Assembly: GCA_013390945.1 (NCBI GenBank)
Contig: JACAUC010000009.1
Location: forward strand, 1-52,160
Direction of reading: 5' to 3'
Length of the DNA: 52,160 bases
DNA from: Candidatus Chloroheliaceae bacterium
GTDB taxonomy: Bacteria > Chloroflexota > Chloroflexia > Chloroheliales > Chloroheliaceae
Below, piece after piece: positions 33,029 through 42,300 of the stretch; the first letter of the stretch is position 1, and every line of letters starts with the position of its first letter. The position numbers and the translations under genes are program-made. Under the pieces are notes generated by a model, which saw nothing but the letters and a program-made list of their open reading frames with translations, had not been told where the DNA came from and searched no databases.

Positions 33029-34561
33029 ATGGAATTAGAAGAGTTTTTAAACCAACTCAAGGACGTGACTGGCAAGTTGGAAATAGGTGAGCGGGTAGCT
33101 AAAGCCGCTATTTCGATTAGCAGCGACGCTTCCAATGCCCCCGGCGCAGCCGAATTACTCACCAAGACTGCCCAGCTTCAGGCGCAACAGAACGCGCCCA
33201 ATGATGCCTACGATCAAAAAGCAGCCGGGAATAAGATGGCTGAGGGCTTTTTGAAGTTAGCACGCTTCAACAACAAGGGCTGGGGCTATCTTGGTTCCGA
33301 CCGCGTTCTTGAAAACCCGCGTGACTGGCTTCGTGCTAAGAATATTGATGGTACGTTCAAGGTGAGCGATGCTGAGTTGAACGCCATCATTGGGGCGCAG
33401 CTTCAGGCGGGAAAAGGCAATCAGGACTGCCCAACTTTTGCTGAATGGAAAGCGATGGACAGGGGCACTGAAGTCAACCAAGGCGATGCTATTTCCCGTG
33501 CCATGCAGCGCAGCGCAAAGATTGGTGGCTTCGGTGAGATGCAGATACAAAGGGCCTTGGATACCACGTCCGGCGCGGCTCTTGTGCGTACCGACATCGA
33601 ACCAACGATTTATGAAGCGGTCCTACGTGAGTTCCCTGCATTAGAAGTTATTCCAAAAGTTGCCGCCAATGGCCTGAAGCATACTTACGATGTGCGAACC
33701 GGGTTTGGCGCAGCCACTCTGATTGCCGACATGGGCGATTTCTCTAGCGCGTTCGTTAATAGCACTTTCGTGCGGCAGGAAAATGCCAACATCGCCACGA
33801 TCATTAGCCCCCGCGCTATTTCGCTCAAAGTACAGTACGCCACTAGGCAGTCTGGTATGAATTTTGACTTGTCTGGCGATAACAACTTGGAGCTTATGGG
33901 CGCGGCGTGGGCCATCGCTCGACTAGCGCAGGCTATCTTTCTTCAGGGTAATTATTCCACCGCTGCGAAAACCAAAGACGACGAGGAAGGCGCATATAAC
34001 GCGCTTTCCTCGGACGGCTTGCGCTTGCTCCTGAGGAGCAATGGCTTCGATAAGGCGGATGGCGATAGCTACATCCGCACGATCAATCGGGCTGTTGGTC
34101 AGATTGCCAACGCTGGCGGTAGTGTTCGTAATCTGTTAATTCAACTCAGCTACGGAGCGCGGTTGGCGGTCAATGATGAGCTTCAGAACATCTTACGCAT
34201 CATGAACAATGCGACTGGCGGCCCGGTCAACACCAACCTCAGTGCCAATGGTCTTGTAACGATTGGCGATTGGCCCAGCCGGATGCAGGATATTCCGTCG
34301 GACGCTCAAACCACTGGGTTAGGTTATTACACCTACGCTCTAAATGGCGGCGCAGCTGTTACGGTTGAAGACATCAACGTGATCGACCCGCTCGGCCTAG
34401 CTGCGGCTTGGCTCGGCAGCCCAACTCCTACTACGCTAGAACTGCCCGTTGGTTTTGGCTACAATCTGAGCAACGTCTGGATACCATTTTGGATGTACGG
34501 CCCGGTCTGCCATATTCCGAACTTCCAGCGCAAAATCCGTATACCTCGGCAAGAAATATAA
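33029..34561 (+). CDS. major capsid protein (HK97 fold)
   Basis: 510 residues from ATG 33029. GTG 33017 overlaps the AAGGAA ribosome site, so the later start is preferred. The N-terminal about 170 residues are helical and probably a delta domain cut by the upstream protease. The rest has HK97 traits: ALDTTSGAALVRTDIEPTIYEAVLREFPALEVIPKV, a beta-rich middle and a C-terminal FGYNLSNVWIPFWMYGPVCHI. It follows the protease, as in HK97-like phages. Confidence 0.8.
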   Translation: MELEEFLNQLKDVTGKLEIGERVAKAAISISSDASNAPGAAELLTKTAQLQAQQNAPNDAYDQKAAGNKMAEGFLKLARFNNKGWGYLGSDRVLENPRDWLRAKNIDGTFKVSDAELNAIIGAQLQAGKGNQDCPTFAEWKAMDRGTEVNQGDAISRAMQRSAKIGGFGEMQIQRALDTTSGAALVRTDIEPTIYEAVLREFPALEVIPKVAANGLKHTYDVRTGFGAATLIADMGDFSSAFVNSTFVRQENANIATIISPRAISLKVQYATRQSGMNFDLSGDNNLELMGAAWAIARLAQAIFLQGNYSTAAKTKDDEEGAYNALSSDGLRLLLRSNGFDKADGDSYIRTINRAVGQIANAGGSVRNLLIQLSYGARLAVNDELQNILRIMNNATGGPVNTNLSANGLVTIGDWPSRMQDIPSDAQTTGLGYYTYALNGGAAVTVEDINVIDPLGLAAAWLGSPTPTTLELPVGFGYNLSNVWIPFWMYGPVCHIPNFQRKIRIPRQEI

Positions 34562-34583
34562 GATTGCTGGTTGATTAGTTAGC

Positions 34584-34610
34584 GGTAGCCAGTGAGCTTA
34601 ACTGGCTACC
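34584..34610. terminator. hairpin after capsid gene
   Basis: GGTAGCCAGT and ACTGGCTACC form a 10-bp stem with a 7-nt loop. There is no T-run. Stem-loops after capsid genes often set the transcript ratio or stabilise the mRNA. Confidence 0.55.
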
Positions 34611-34629
34611 CAAAGAAGAAAGGCTTCAA

Positions 34630-34983
34630 ATGTCTGACATTGTAGTAAAGAAACAGCTGGCCTCAACCGGCGCACTTTTCCCGATTGTGATGGTGGATAC
34701 CGGGCTGGTTGGCGGTAAACAGACCTATGCTGAGAAAATCCAGCAAGGCCCGATCAACCATGATTTGGGCGGCGCAAGCGGCAAATACTTCGATATGCTG
34801 GCAAGTGCCGCCCTGTCCAGCACTGGCACGACTGTGTTGACCCTCTACCCCGCCCTAACTCCTTCCGCCAATGCGATTGCCAGTGATGTACTGCCTCGTA
34901 CCTTCCGGGTAAAGGCAGTAGTAGCAAAATCCAGCGGCACGGCTGCTGTAACCGCTACTGTTGGCGCGATTGTTATCCTCTAA
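34630..34983 (+). CDS. putative head decoration or small structural protein
   Basis: 117 residues, RBS AGAAGAAAGG. Beta-rich with many Ala/Thr/Ser (GTTVLTLYPALTPSANAIASDVLPRTFRVKAVVAKSSG). Place directly after the capsid gene fits a decoration/cement protein (inference). It has no transmembrane segment. Confidence 0.55.
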   Translation: MSDIVVKKQLASTGALFPIVMVDTGLVGGKQTYAEKIQQGPINHDLGGASGKYFDMLASAALSSTGTTVLTLYPALTPSANAIASDVLPRTFRVKAVVAKSSGTAAVTATVGAIVIL

Positions 34984-35027
34984 TCCAGTCGTCCTAGCCG
35001 TCTTTAAGCGGGCGGTTGGGAACAAAT

Positions 35028-35041
35028 ATTTAGCTGTAAAT
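35028..35041. promoter_or_regulatory. dispersed ATTTA-N4-TAAAT site 3
   Basis: The most perfect copy: AAATATTTA (35024-35032), GCTG, TAAATATTT (35037-35045). It lies 18 bp before ATG 35064 and would overlap that gene's leader. Confidence 0.6.
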
Positions 35042-35063
35042 ATTTCCAGCAGGCAAAATCATC

Positions 35064-35291
35064 ATGCAAGCAGAAGATTCCACACGAATAAAGCAGGGTG
35101 CTATCCAGCCATCTGACCTAACGAGCGGCACTGGCCGGATAAAATTGGTTCCTGCTACCAGAGCTTCTATGTCCCCAGGGCTAATTGCGTCTATCCGGGC
35201 GGAATTACGCCAAGGCGTAACACCTGAACGAATGGCAGAACTAAAAGCTAAGCACGGTGAAACCGTCATAACCCTCATATTTGGGAGCTAA
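35064..35291 (+). CDS. small structural-block protein
   Basis: 75 residues. The helical part SPGLIASIRAELRQGVTPERMAELKAKHGETV looks like a short DNA- or head-binding domain. No family recognised. It starts right behind dispersed site 3. Confidence 0.55.
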   Translation: MQAEDSTRIKQGAIQPSDLTSGTGRIKLVPATRASMSPGLIASIRAELRQGVTPERMAELKAKHGETVITLIFGS

Positions 35292-35296
35292 CCACA

Positions 35297-35986
35297 ATGG
35301 CCTTGGACACAGATGCCATCCTTGGCACCGCTTACCTCTCCGTTTCTGACTTCAAAGCCCGATCAGACACCTTCGGGGCAACCGAAGCCATTGCCAGCAA
35401 AAGCGACACTGCCATTCTTGGCTACTTGGCCTCGGCAAGTCGCGCCATTGATAACTACTTGGGCCGCCATTACGGACAGGGCAATTTTACAGAGAATCAC
35501 AAGTGGGACTTCTACAACAAGCGGATTTACCCAAATTGCCCTCCAGTCATAAGCCTGGTTAGCTATAAGCTCCGTACAGGAGCTAACTACCTCAGTACCT
35601 TTGTGACTAGCCCTGTCAACGGAACCACATTTGGCGAAATCTACTATAACCAGCAAGAAAATTATCTTGAGATAGCGAGTATGGCCTCGGCTTTTGCAAT
35701 GACTACCCAGCTTTTAGGTTTGGGACTAAAAGACCCACAGGTTGAAATTGTTTACACAAGTTGGCAGACCGTACCTCAGTCGGTAGCGGCGGCAACTGGT
35801 TACACGGCTGCGATGCTGGCAACCGAAGCACTTGTAAATCAGCAGATACCGCTCGGCATACAGATGATGCAGGCCGATAGCGTGAAAATCCAGAGGGCGC
35901 AACGTGGATCGGGCGACCAGCAAATCACCCTTCCGGCAATGGCTTTGATGCTCCTCAGCAACGAGCAGCGCATCCTAATAGGTTAG
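35297..35986 (+). CDS. head-tail connector (adaptor) protein
   Basis: 229 residues, ATG 35297. An N-terminal helical bundle (LSVSDFKARSDTFGATEAIASKSDTAILGYLASASRAIDNYLGRHY) is the usual gp6/gp15-type adaptor pattern. A beta insert, helical middle and C-terminal DQQITLPAMALMLLSNEQRIL follow. It would bind below the portal. Confidence 0.7.
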   Translation: MALDTDAILGTAYLSVSDFKARSDTFGATEAIASKSDTAILGYLASASRAIDNYLGRHYGQGNFTENHKWDFYNKRIYPNCPPVISLVSYKLRTGANYLSTFVTSPVNGTTFGEIYYNQQENYLEIASMASAFAMTTQLLGLGLKDPQVEIVYTSWQTVPQSVAAATGYTAAMLATEALVNQQIPLGIQMMQADSVKIQRAQRGSGDQQITLPAMALMLLSNEQRILIG

Positions 35987-35994
35987 TAGAACAA

Positions 35995-36366
35995 ATGAAC
36001 GGTTTAGTTAATTTGATGAAAAATGGCGTGGTCACAATCACTAGGGCAGCGCATACAGGCCCGGTGTTTGGCCCGGTCAATTGCATTGTGTCGCTTCCTG
36101 TCGGACAGGGCGGTACGATTGATTATTCGATACTCGGTACTGGCTTTGCCGACCAATTTGCCCCAACCGATAGCATTACTTTCAACGTTCCCAACACGCT
36201 TTCGGCAACACTGGAATTGAAAGAAGGCGATATTTTTACAGTGACGAACGGCGGGCAAAAGAACGGAGAGTACAGTTTCGTTTCCCGACCTGCTGCAACC
36301 AACCCTTTCTTTGGAGGGCCTACCCAATTTCGATGCTTTGTCAGGAAGGTTAGAGGGCCAGCGTAA
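35995..36366 (+). CDS. head closure-like protein
   Basis: 123 residues, beta-rich (ITRAAHTGPVFGPVNCIVSLPVGQGG...). Position between adaptor and gp10-like protein, as for head-closure (stopper) proteins such as HK97 gp8/SPP1 gp16. The call is by order and fold type only. Confidence 0.55.
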   Translation: MNGLVNLMKNGVVTITRAAHTGPVFGPVNCIVSLPVGQGGTIDYSILGTGFADQFAPTDSITFNVPNTLSATLELKEGDIFTVTNGGQKNGEYSFVSRPAATNPFFGGPTQFRCFVRKVRGPA

Positions 36367-36388
36367 TGATGCAAATCAGGAGCGCATT

Positions 36389-36793
36389 ATGACCGTTTCG
36401 ATTACAGCAGACTTCAGTGAAGTTAGGGATCTTCTGATAGTTGGCGGCTCAGCTAAAGTCATAAGGGAAGAAATGGCTAAGATAGCTGAGGAAATGAGGC
36501 AGTTTGGGTTAGCCCAAGTGGGAAGCTTCACCCCATATCGAACAGGGGATCTGCTTAACTCAGAAGATGCTGTAATTAGATCATGGGCCGGGTCATTCGC
36601 AGCTAACGGCGTTAGTGGGTTTGAGATCACTTTCTTTTCAGAAACCCCTTATGCCGGTTTCGTGGAAGATGGTACTCGTTACATGGCAGCGCGAAAGATG
36701 TTTGGGCAAGGTATCAACCAAAACGACTATATCTTCCAATCAATGTTACAAAAAGCAGCCGATGCCATTGCGGAAAGGTTGTCACAACCATGA
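36389..36793 (+). CDS. HK97 gp10-like tail component
   Basis: 134 residues from ATG 36389 (CAGGAGCG behind it); an earlier ATG at 36311 would run into the previous gene. It shows the gp10 pattern: MAKIAEEMRQFGLAQVGSFTPYRTGDLL...ETPYAGFVEDGTRYMAARKMF. Such proteins act in tail completion. It overlaps the next small gene by ATGA. Confidence 0.8.
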   Translation: MTVSITADFSEVRDLLIVGGSAKVIREEMAKIAEEMRQFGLAQVGSFTPYRTGDLLNSEDAVIRSWAGSFAANGVSGFEITFFSETPYAGFVEDGTRYMAARKMFGQGINQNDYIFQSMLQKAADAIAERLSQP

Positions 36794-36936
36794 CAACCGA
36801 TGCGCTTGAGTACTGGACTTGGGATTGTTACGACGATCCGGTTGGTAAAAAATACGAGACGCTAGGATTTTTGGTTTATCAACTTCAAGGAATGTCTGGC
36901 AACAATCTAATTGAATTATTTTTCATGGGGAAATAA
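36790..36936 (+). CDS. 48-residue protein between gp10-like and tail terminator genes
   Basis: ATG 36790 overlaps the upstream TGA, and its TAA overlaps the next ATG (36936). The product starts MTTDALEYWTWDCYDD and ends LIELFFMGK. Coupling on both sides supports translation. No family recognised. Confidence 0.6.
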   Translation: MTTDALEYWTWDCYDDPVGKKYETLGFLVYQLQGMSGNNLIELFFMGK

Positions 36937-37397
36937 TGACCACAGCACTCGAAACATTTTTCACTCAATTGGCATTAGCGGAGCAAGATTTTACTTTCAT
37001 CAAATCTCTCAGCGTACCAGCCGATCACTGCCCTGTAAATCCGCCAGCCGTTGCGCCCACATCGGCGCAACTACCCATTTTCGTAAACACGCTGTCGGAT
37101 TTCGTACCAACTCCTGACGGTCAGCACAGGCAAGATCGAGAGAGTACCGATTACACGATCATGGCGCTGCTACTGATTTCAGCAGATAGACAACCTGCTT
37201 CCTTCGCGACAATCAAGCCGCTCGTCGGCCCATGCATCGCAGGATTTAGGAGAGCTAGGGAAACTCAGTTCAATTTCTCTGTGAGCAAAGCCGAGGCTGC
37301 CACTGGGAAAGCCGGGTTTTACGCCTATATGGACGGCCTTTACGCCGGGATAATGTTTAAATTTAATGTTCAGGTTGATGAGGATAAAACTCAATGA
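36936..37397 (+). CDS. putative tail terminator protein
   Basis: 153 residues. Alpha/beta with TIMALLLISADRQPASFATIKPLVGPCIAG and a beta-rich C-terminus. It lies between gp10-like and tail tube genes, the usual place of the terminator (lambda gpU type). The motif evidence is weak. Confidence 0.55.
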   Translation: MTTALETFFTQLALAEQDFTFIKSLSVPADHCPVNPPAVAPTSAQLPIFVNTLSDFVPTPDGQHRQDRESTDYTIMALLLISADRQPASFATIKPLVGPCIAGFRRARETQFNFSVSKAEAATGKAGFYAYMDGLYAGIMFKFNVQVDEDKTQ

Positions 37398-38365
37398 CAC
37401 AGCCCCTAATTTCGTTAAAACACTGGGTAGGACAGGCAACCTTAGAGGCAACCCCTGGAACCGCGGAGGCCGCGCCCACACTCTATATTCCCCTTAAAAC
37501 AGGGGACGTGAACACTAAAGTAGGTATGATTACGCCAGAGGAAACTAGAGGCGTTCTTTCTACTGAGTGGGTGTCCGTTCCAACTATCAATGAGTACGCT
37601 GGCACTTTTACCAGCGTCTACTACACTGATATGACCTACGCATGGCTCTATAACATTCTTGGTAGCCAAATACACACCACCCTAGAAGCGGGCGTGGAAC
37701 AGTACGTGGCAAAACTCTCCAGTACTAACCGACCCACAATGACCCTGTTTGAAAACCGATGGCAGGAAGCAGATCACCTAGACGCTTACTCTGGAACCGT
37801 AATAGATAAATTCACTGGTAAGTTCGTACCCGCGTCTAGCCTCTTTGACATTAGCGTTAGCACAAAGAGCCTGCATCACACTGTTGTAGCAGGTGCGCTC
37901 CCCACTACCGTCTTTACCAGTGAGGTTCCTTTTGCAGCGGCTGGCGTGCAGGCTACTAAAGCGTCTAGTGCGTTCGTTGACCTGACCGATTTTGAGATAG
38001 ACATTGCCGTAAATCACGCCAGCTACAAAGGCGCGGATGGTACGCCAGAATACACTTACATCGTTCCGGGCAAGTTCCAAGTGAACTGCAAAGGCACTTT
38101 CTTCGCCAGTCGCTCAGAATTTGAGAAATACTTAGCTGGAACCGAAGAAGCTTTCGAGTTCACCTTTACAGGGGCCGCTATTGGCACTACCCATCACAAG
38201 AGCGTGAAGTTTACCATCCCACGCACCAAGTACAACAACTACGATGTGAAATACGATAAGAGCCTCCAAATGGCGACCGTTGCGGCCAAGGTTCTTTACG
38301 ATCAAACATCTGGTAGCCCGTTGACGGTGACTAATATCACTGACCGGGTCGCTACCGCTTGGTAA
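37394..38365 (+). CDS. major tail (tube) protein
   Basis: 323 residues, overlapping the previous gene by 4 bp. Beta-rich with the tube-protein style start (LISLKHWVGQATLEATPGTA), TEWVSVPTINEYAGTFTSVYYTDM, DFEIDIAVNHASYKG and CKGTFFASRSEFEKYLAGTEE. Its place before the chaperone pair and tape measure is diagnostic. A 14-bp hairpin follows directly. Confidence 0.8.
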   Translation: MTQPLISLKHWVGQATLEATPGTAEAAPTLYIPLKTGDVNTKVGMITPEETRGVLSTEWVSVPTINEYAGTFTSVYYTDMTYAWLYNILGSQIHTTLEAGVEQYVAKLSSTNRPTMTLFENRWQEADHLDAYSGTVIDKFTGKFVPASSLFDISVSTKSLHHTVVAGALPTTVFTSEVPFAAAGVQATKASSAFVDLTDFEIDIAVNHASYKGADGTPEYTYIVPGKFQVNCKGTFFASRSEFEKYLAGTEEAFEFTFTGAAIGTTHHKSVKFTIPRTKYNNYDVKYDKSLQMATVAAKVLYDQTSGSPLTVTNITDRVATAW

Positions 38366-38375
38366 TTAGGCTTTC

Positions 38376-38406
38376 TTTACTACCATCGAAACTCGATGGT
38401 AGTAAA
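38376..38406 (+). terminator. hairpin after tail tube gene
   Basis: TTTACTACCATCGA and TCGATGGTAGTAAA form a 14-bp perfect stem with a 3-nt loop. There is no long T-run, so partial termination or mRNA protection after the highly expressed tube gene is likely. Confidence 0.7.
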
Positions 38407-38460
38407 TCACAATATTTTAGGTAGGTAGGTAGAACAACACCCAATGAAAAAGATTAAGAG

Positions 38461-38601
38461 AGCGATTTCAACAGGATCGACTTTGGGGAGATTGGCTATA
38501 TTGATGTTACGGACGTACAGACAGTCGCCAACATCTCTGAATTGAGAGCCTTGGCTAATGCTGAAATCAGTGTCTGCAACGTAGCGACTACGCACTGGTA
38601 A
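38461..38601 (+). pseudogene. start-less small ORF between tail genes
   Basis: The frame encodes SDFNRIDFGEIGYIDVTDVQTVANISELRALANAEISVCNVATTHW, a coding-looking chain of 46 residues. No ATG, GTG or TTG starts it, and a TAA lies just upstream. The ATG at 38444 is in another frame and gives only 33 residues. A lost base in the A-rich leader, or a decayed gene, would explain it. Confidence 0.4.
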
Positions 38602-38620
38602 TTCGTACCAGGGCTTTATT

Positions 38621-38634
38621 ATTTAGGCATAAAT
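38621..38634. promoter_or_regulatory. dispersed ATTTA-N4-TAAAT site 4
   Basis: ATTTA-GGCA-TAAAT, the same core as site 1, lies 28 bp before the tail chaperone start. It may overlap a promoter or the ribosome-binding leader. Confidence 0.55.
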
Positions 38635-38662
38635 ATTTTGGAATATTTTGGAAGGGTAGAAG

Positions 38663-39100
38663 ATGAGCAACCTTTTTGACGTAGGGGATGTTTCCCGTCT
38701 GGGCTTGGATAATGGTAACTGGGTTGAAGTGGCAGACGTGAAAACGGTCAAGGCCCATGAAGATTACCTCAAAATCCTGACCGGGGGAAAGATCAAGCCG
38801 GGCGAGACGCTAGAGTTTGACGCTACAGCCTCCGCCCGTGCCAAAGTACAAACCCGTGTGACAGGGTGGTTTCTTAGTGGCTTGAAAAAAGACGGGCAAA
38901 TAACTACACTGCCCTTTGCTGTAGTAAACGTAGCAAAGTTCACTGAGCCACTACTTATAAAAGTGTCCGCTTTTATTGATGAGCTTGACACTCCTATCTT
39001 GGGCACAACGGGGCAAGCTGACCCAAACTCTTTAGAGCTTCCTGCCGGGCCTCCTTCCGGGGGTACGCAGTCCCAGGAAGCAACCTTACCGCAGGGATAA
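38663..39100 (+). CDS. tail assembly chaperone, G-type product
   Basis: 145 residues, RBS AAGGGTAGAAG. It lies between tail tube and tape measure, where siphoviruses encode the gpG/gpGT chaperone pair that coats the tape measure. The core (about 28-110) is a compact alpha/beta domain. The tail PAGPPSGGTQSQEATLPQG is flexible. A -1 shift at 39058-39064 would extend it into the T-type frame. Confidence 0.7.
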   Translation: MSNLFDVGDVSRLGLDNGNWVEVADVKTVKAHEDYLKILTGGKIKPGETLEFDATASARAKVQTRVTGWFLSGLKKDGQITTLPFAVVNVAKFTEPLLIKVSAFIDELDTPILGTTGQADPNSLELPAGPPSGGTQSQEATLPQG

Positions 39101-39327
39101 TCGAGTATTACCACATCGCCAAGGCTTTCGGCTGGGACTGGCAGGCATACCAACGCCAACCGCGAGCGGTAATAGATGCCCTTCTGATCTTGTTAGAAGA
39201 AGAGCAGTCAGCAATAAATGATGCACAAGCAGGAAATATAACAACCCATCGCCCGGCCCCAATAGCAGGGCAAGGTCAATCTGGCGATTGGGAAGAGATA
39301 GACACATCTAAGATTTGGGGTAGCTAG
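39058..39327 (+). CDS. tail assembly chaperone T-domain, reached by -1 frameshift
   Basis: In the -1 frame the sequence reads on from the C-GGG-GGT heptamer (39058-39064) as YAVPGSNLTAGIIEYYHIAK and then AFGWDWQAYQRQPRAVIDALLILLEEEQ, ending at TAG 39327, 3 bp before the tape measure start. It has no good start codon of its own. This matches the conserved G-GT frameshift of phage tails. The exact slip site is inferred. Confidence 0.7.
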   Translation, partial: RGYAVPGSNLTAGIIEYYHIAKAFGWDWQAYQRQPRAVIDALLILLEEEQSAINDAQAGNITTHRPAPIAGQGQSGDWEEIDTSKIWGS

Positions 39328-39330
39328 TTC

Positions 39331-42300
39331 ATGGCATCTACGGTCTCCATTACGCTAAAAGCAGATGATAACGCTAGTGATGCAATCAAGAAGTTTTCGC
39401 AAGAATTGCAATCGCTATCCGGCCACACCCAAACCACCTCTGGTGGGGCTGGTGGGTTGGGAACCGCGTTTCAAAGCCTAACAGGGCATTTGGGAGGTGT
39501 AAGCGGGGCGGCTGGAGGCGCGGGTAGCTCTATGCTGGCGATGGCTGGGCCAGAGGGCATGGTTGCGGAGGCCGCGCTCAAAGCGGCAGAGATGGTGGGC
39601 GAGCTAATCGGTAAACTGGGCGAGCTTGCACTCAAATCTATTGAATTAGCCACATCTTTTGACGGTAATCTAACAAATCTACGGGCTTTGGCGGGGGTTG
39701 CTGACTCATCCTCCCCACTTTTTCAAGAGCTAGGCGACAAGGCATTAGAGATAGGCCAAAAGACTCAGTATAGCTCTGACATTGCCATCAAAGCTATGAA
39801 CGAACTCCGAAATACTGGGCAGGATTTGGCTAATGTCGTGGGGGAGAGTTTGCCCATTGCGTATCTTGCCGAGCAGCAGGGCGCAAAGGACATGAACGAA
39901 ACCGCTAAGGTACTAGGCTCAACGCTAAACGCGATGGGCTTTAGTGCGAATGAAGCTTCCCAAACAGCAGATATTATGGGCAAAGCCTTCCAACTGACGG
40001 GTTTAAAATCCGCTGACCTTGGCGCGGCTATACGAAATGTTGGTGCTTATGCCAAACAGATGAAGGAGCCGTTTACCGAGCTAACTTCAGCTATAGAATT
40101 GCAAACTAAGGCGGGTATAAGTGCGTCGCAGGCAGGCATCAACCATCGTAATCTTTTGATGAGCTTTATCAAGCCTACCGTAGACAACGCCGCTGCCCAA
40201 AAAGAGCTAGGGCTACAGATATACGATAGCAGCGGCAAGTTTGTGGGCTTGACCTCGGTAATGGCGCAGGTAGAAGAAAAGACAAAGGGGTTAAACGATC
40301 AGGAAAAGCAACAAATCCTGTCGCGTTTGGGTAATAAAAACGCTTTGATGGAGTACATGGTCATCCTAAATTCCAAAGTCGTGTCGGAAGAAAACGGGGC
40401 AAAAGTTACTCGGCAAGGGGCTGACGCTCTCAAGTACTATGACGACCAGCTAAAAAACTCAAAAGGAACTCTTGAGGAGATGGCGACTATTATGCGCCAG
40501 TCCCTTGAAATGCAAATTAAGCAGTTAGACGGTTCTATAAAAGAGTTAGAAATCACGTTCGGTAAAGCGTTTCTCCCCGGCCTGCAAAAAGTAACCGAAG
40601 CATTTGTAGAGATTGCCAACGCTGCAACCAAGCAGCTAAAGCCGGTTATGGACGAATTAACCCCAAAATTTACAGAAATTGGTCAAAAGGTAGCGGAATT
40701 TTTAAAGCCAATCTTTGAGGATTTTATTAACTTTGTCATACCCGCTTTTAAGAAATTTGCCGAGTTTGTAATACCAATTATTTCTAAAGTTATCGAGGGG
40801 TTCCAAACCGCTTATCAGATTATCAGGCCAGTGTTGGCAGACATCGCCAAAGAAATCCTTGGGCTACTCGGCCCAGCCGACCAAGCGGGCAAGAGCATGG
40901 GCGATAACCTGAAGGCGGCTGTTATCGTTTTAGCCGAAGCCCTGAAAGGGCTTCTACTACAGTTAGACGGTGCAATAAAAGGTTTTAAGATTCTTTGGGC
41001 TGTAGTAGAGCCCGTCATAAAACCGCTTATGGACGTAGCCAATGCTATAAATCAAGTTGCCATTTTCATGGGAGAGGCGGATGCTGCTAATTCCAAGGCC
41101 GCCGAAAGCACCGCAGAAGTGGCGGCGCAATCTGAAAAACTAGGCTTGCTTACCGAGGGACTTGGCAATACCTCGCAAAAAACAGGTGAGCAGATGCAAT
41201 CGGCGATGACCGATTCTAACACCTCAGTTAATGACCTCGCCCAATCCACAGCCATACTGGGCGACACAACAGACCAAACGGGACTTACTTCCCAGAAGGT
41301 TTATGAAAACCTTCAAACCGATGCTGCAAAAGCTGCCGATGCTGTTAAAAAGCTTATAGACGAGCAGGGCAATTCTGCTATTGCCATCCGTAACCAGAAC
41401 GAGGCGATCCAGTCCGCAAATGCTGGTTTAGCGAAAGCCCAGGCAGCATTTGCGGATGCACAGGAGGCGGCCAAAACTTACTCCAAGGCGGTGCAAGGTA
41501 TTCAGCCTCCTCAATTTGTAGGAACTACATCACAGATTGACGCGCTAAAAACCGCGCTGGCTGGCGCAAATGCCGCTGTGCAGAAAACTGGCGAGGCTTT
41601 TGCGGCTGCCAGTCGAGAAGCCGCAAAAGCAGGTGATGCCGTTTTAGCCTTTGATGCTAAGTTAAATCCGATGAAAATCGGATTGCAGGAGGCACAGCTA
41701 AAAGTCACGGAATTAGAACACGCCTACCAGAAATCGGTTGACGCTACGGGGGCTAACTCCGCAGCGTCAAAAGCTTTAGAAAAACAGTTAGGGACGGCAA
41801 AAGAGGCGGTTTATCAACAGGGGTTGGCAATATCCAAGACTGGAATAGAGCAAGCCAAAGCTAAGGAAACCGAGCGGCTTGCCAGTCTCCAACTCCAAAA
41901 AACTAGCGAAGCGGACAAAGGTGCAAGGGCGGTGCAGTCGCAAGCCGCTACCGACCTGACCAAAGCCCAAGAGCAACTCAAGAAAGATCAGGAAAATCTA
42001 GCAAAAGCGCAAAAAGATTTAGCCGCAGCCGGGGAACAGGTCAACGCCGCCAACATCAAAATTCGGGACGCTGGCGAAAAGCTTAACGAGCTTCAAAAGC
42101 AATCTCAAAAGATACAGGACGATCTAACCGCAGCGCAGACCAAGGCAAATGCGGCACAAGACGGTCTTGCCAAAGCCAAAACGCTTGCGACGCAGCAGGG
42201 CATTGCCGATAACACCAGTCTTTCAACCTCCGAGCAGGCGGCTGCCGCTGCATCCACCTCCGCTCTCCAAACCAGCATTGAGGGCTACTCCGATTGGGGC

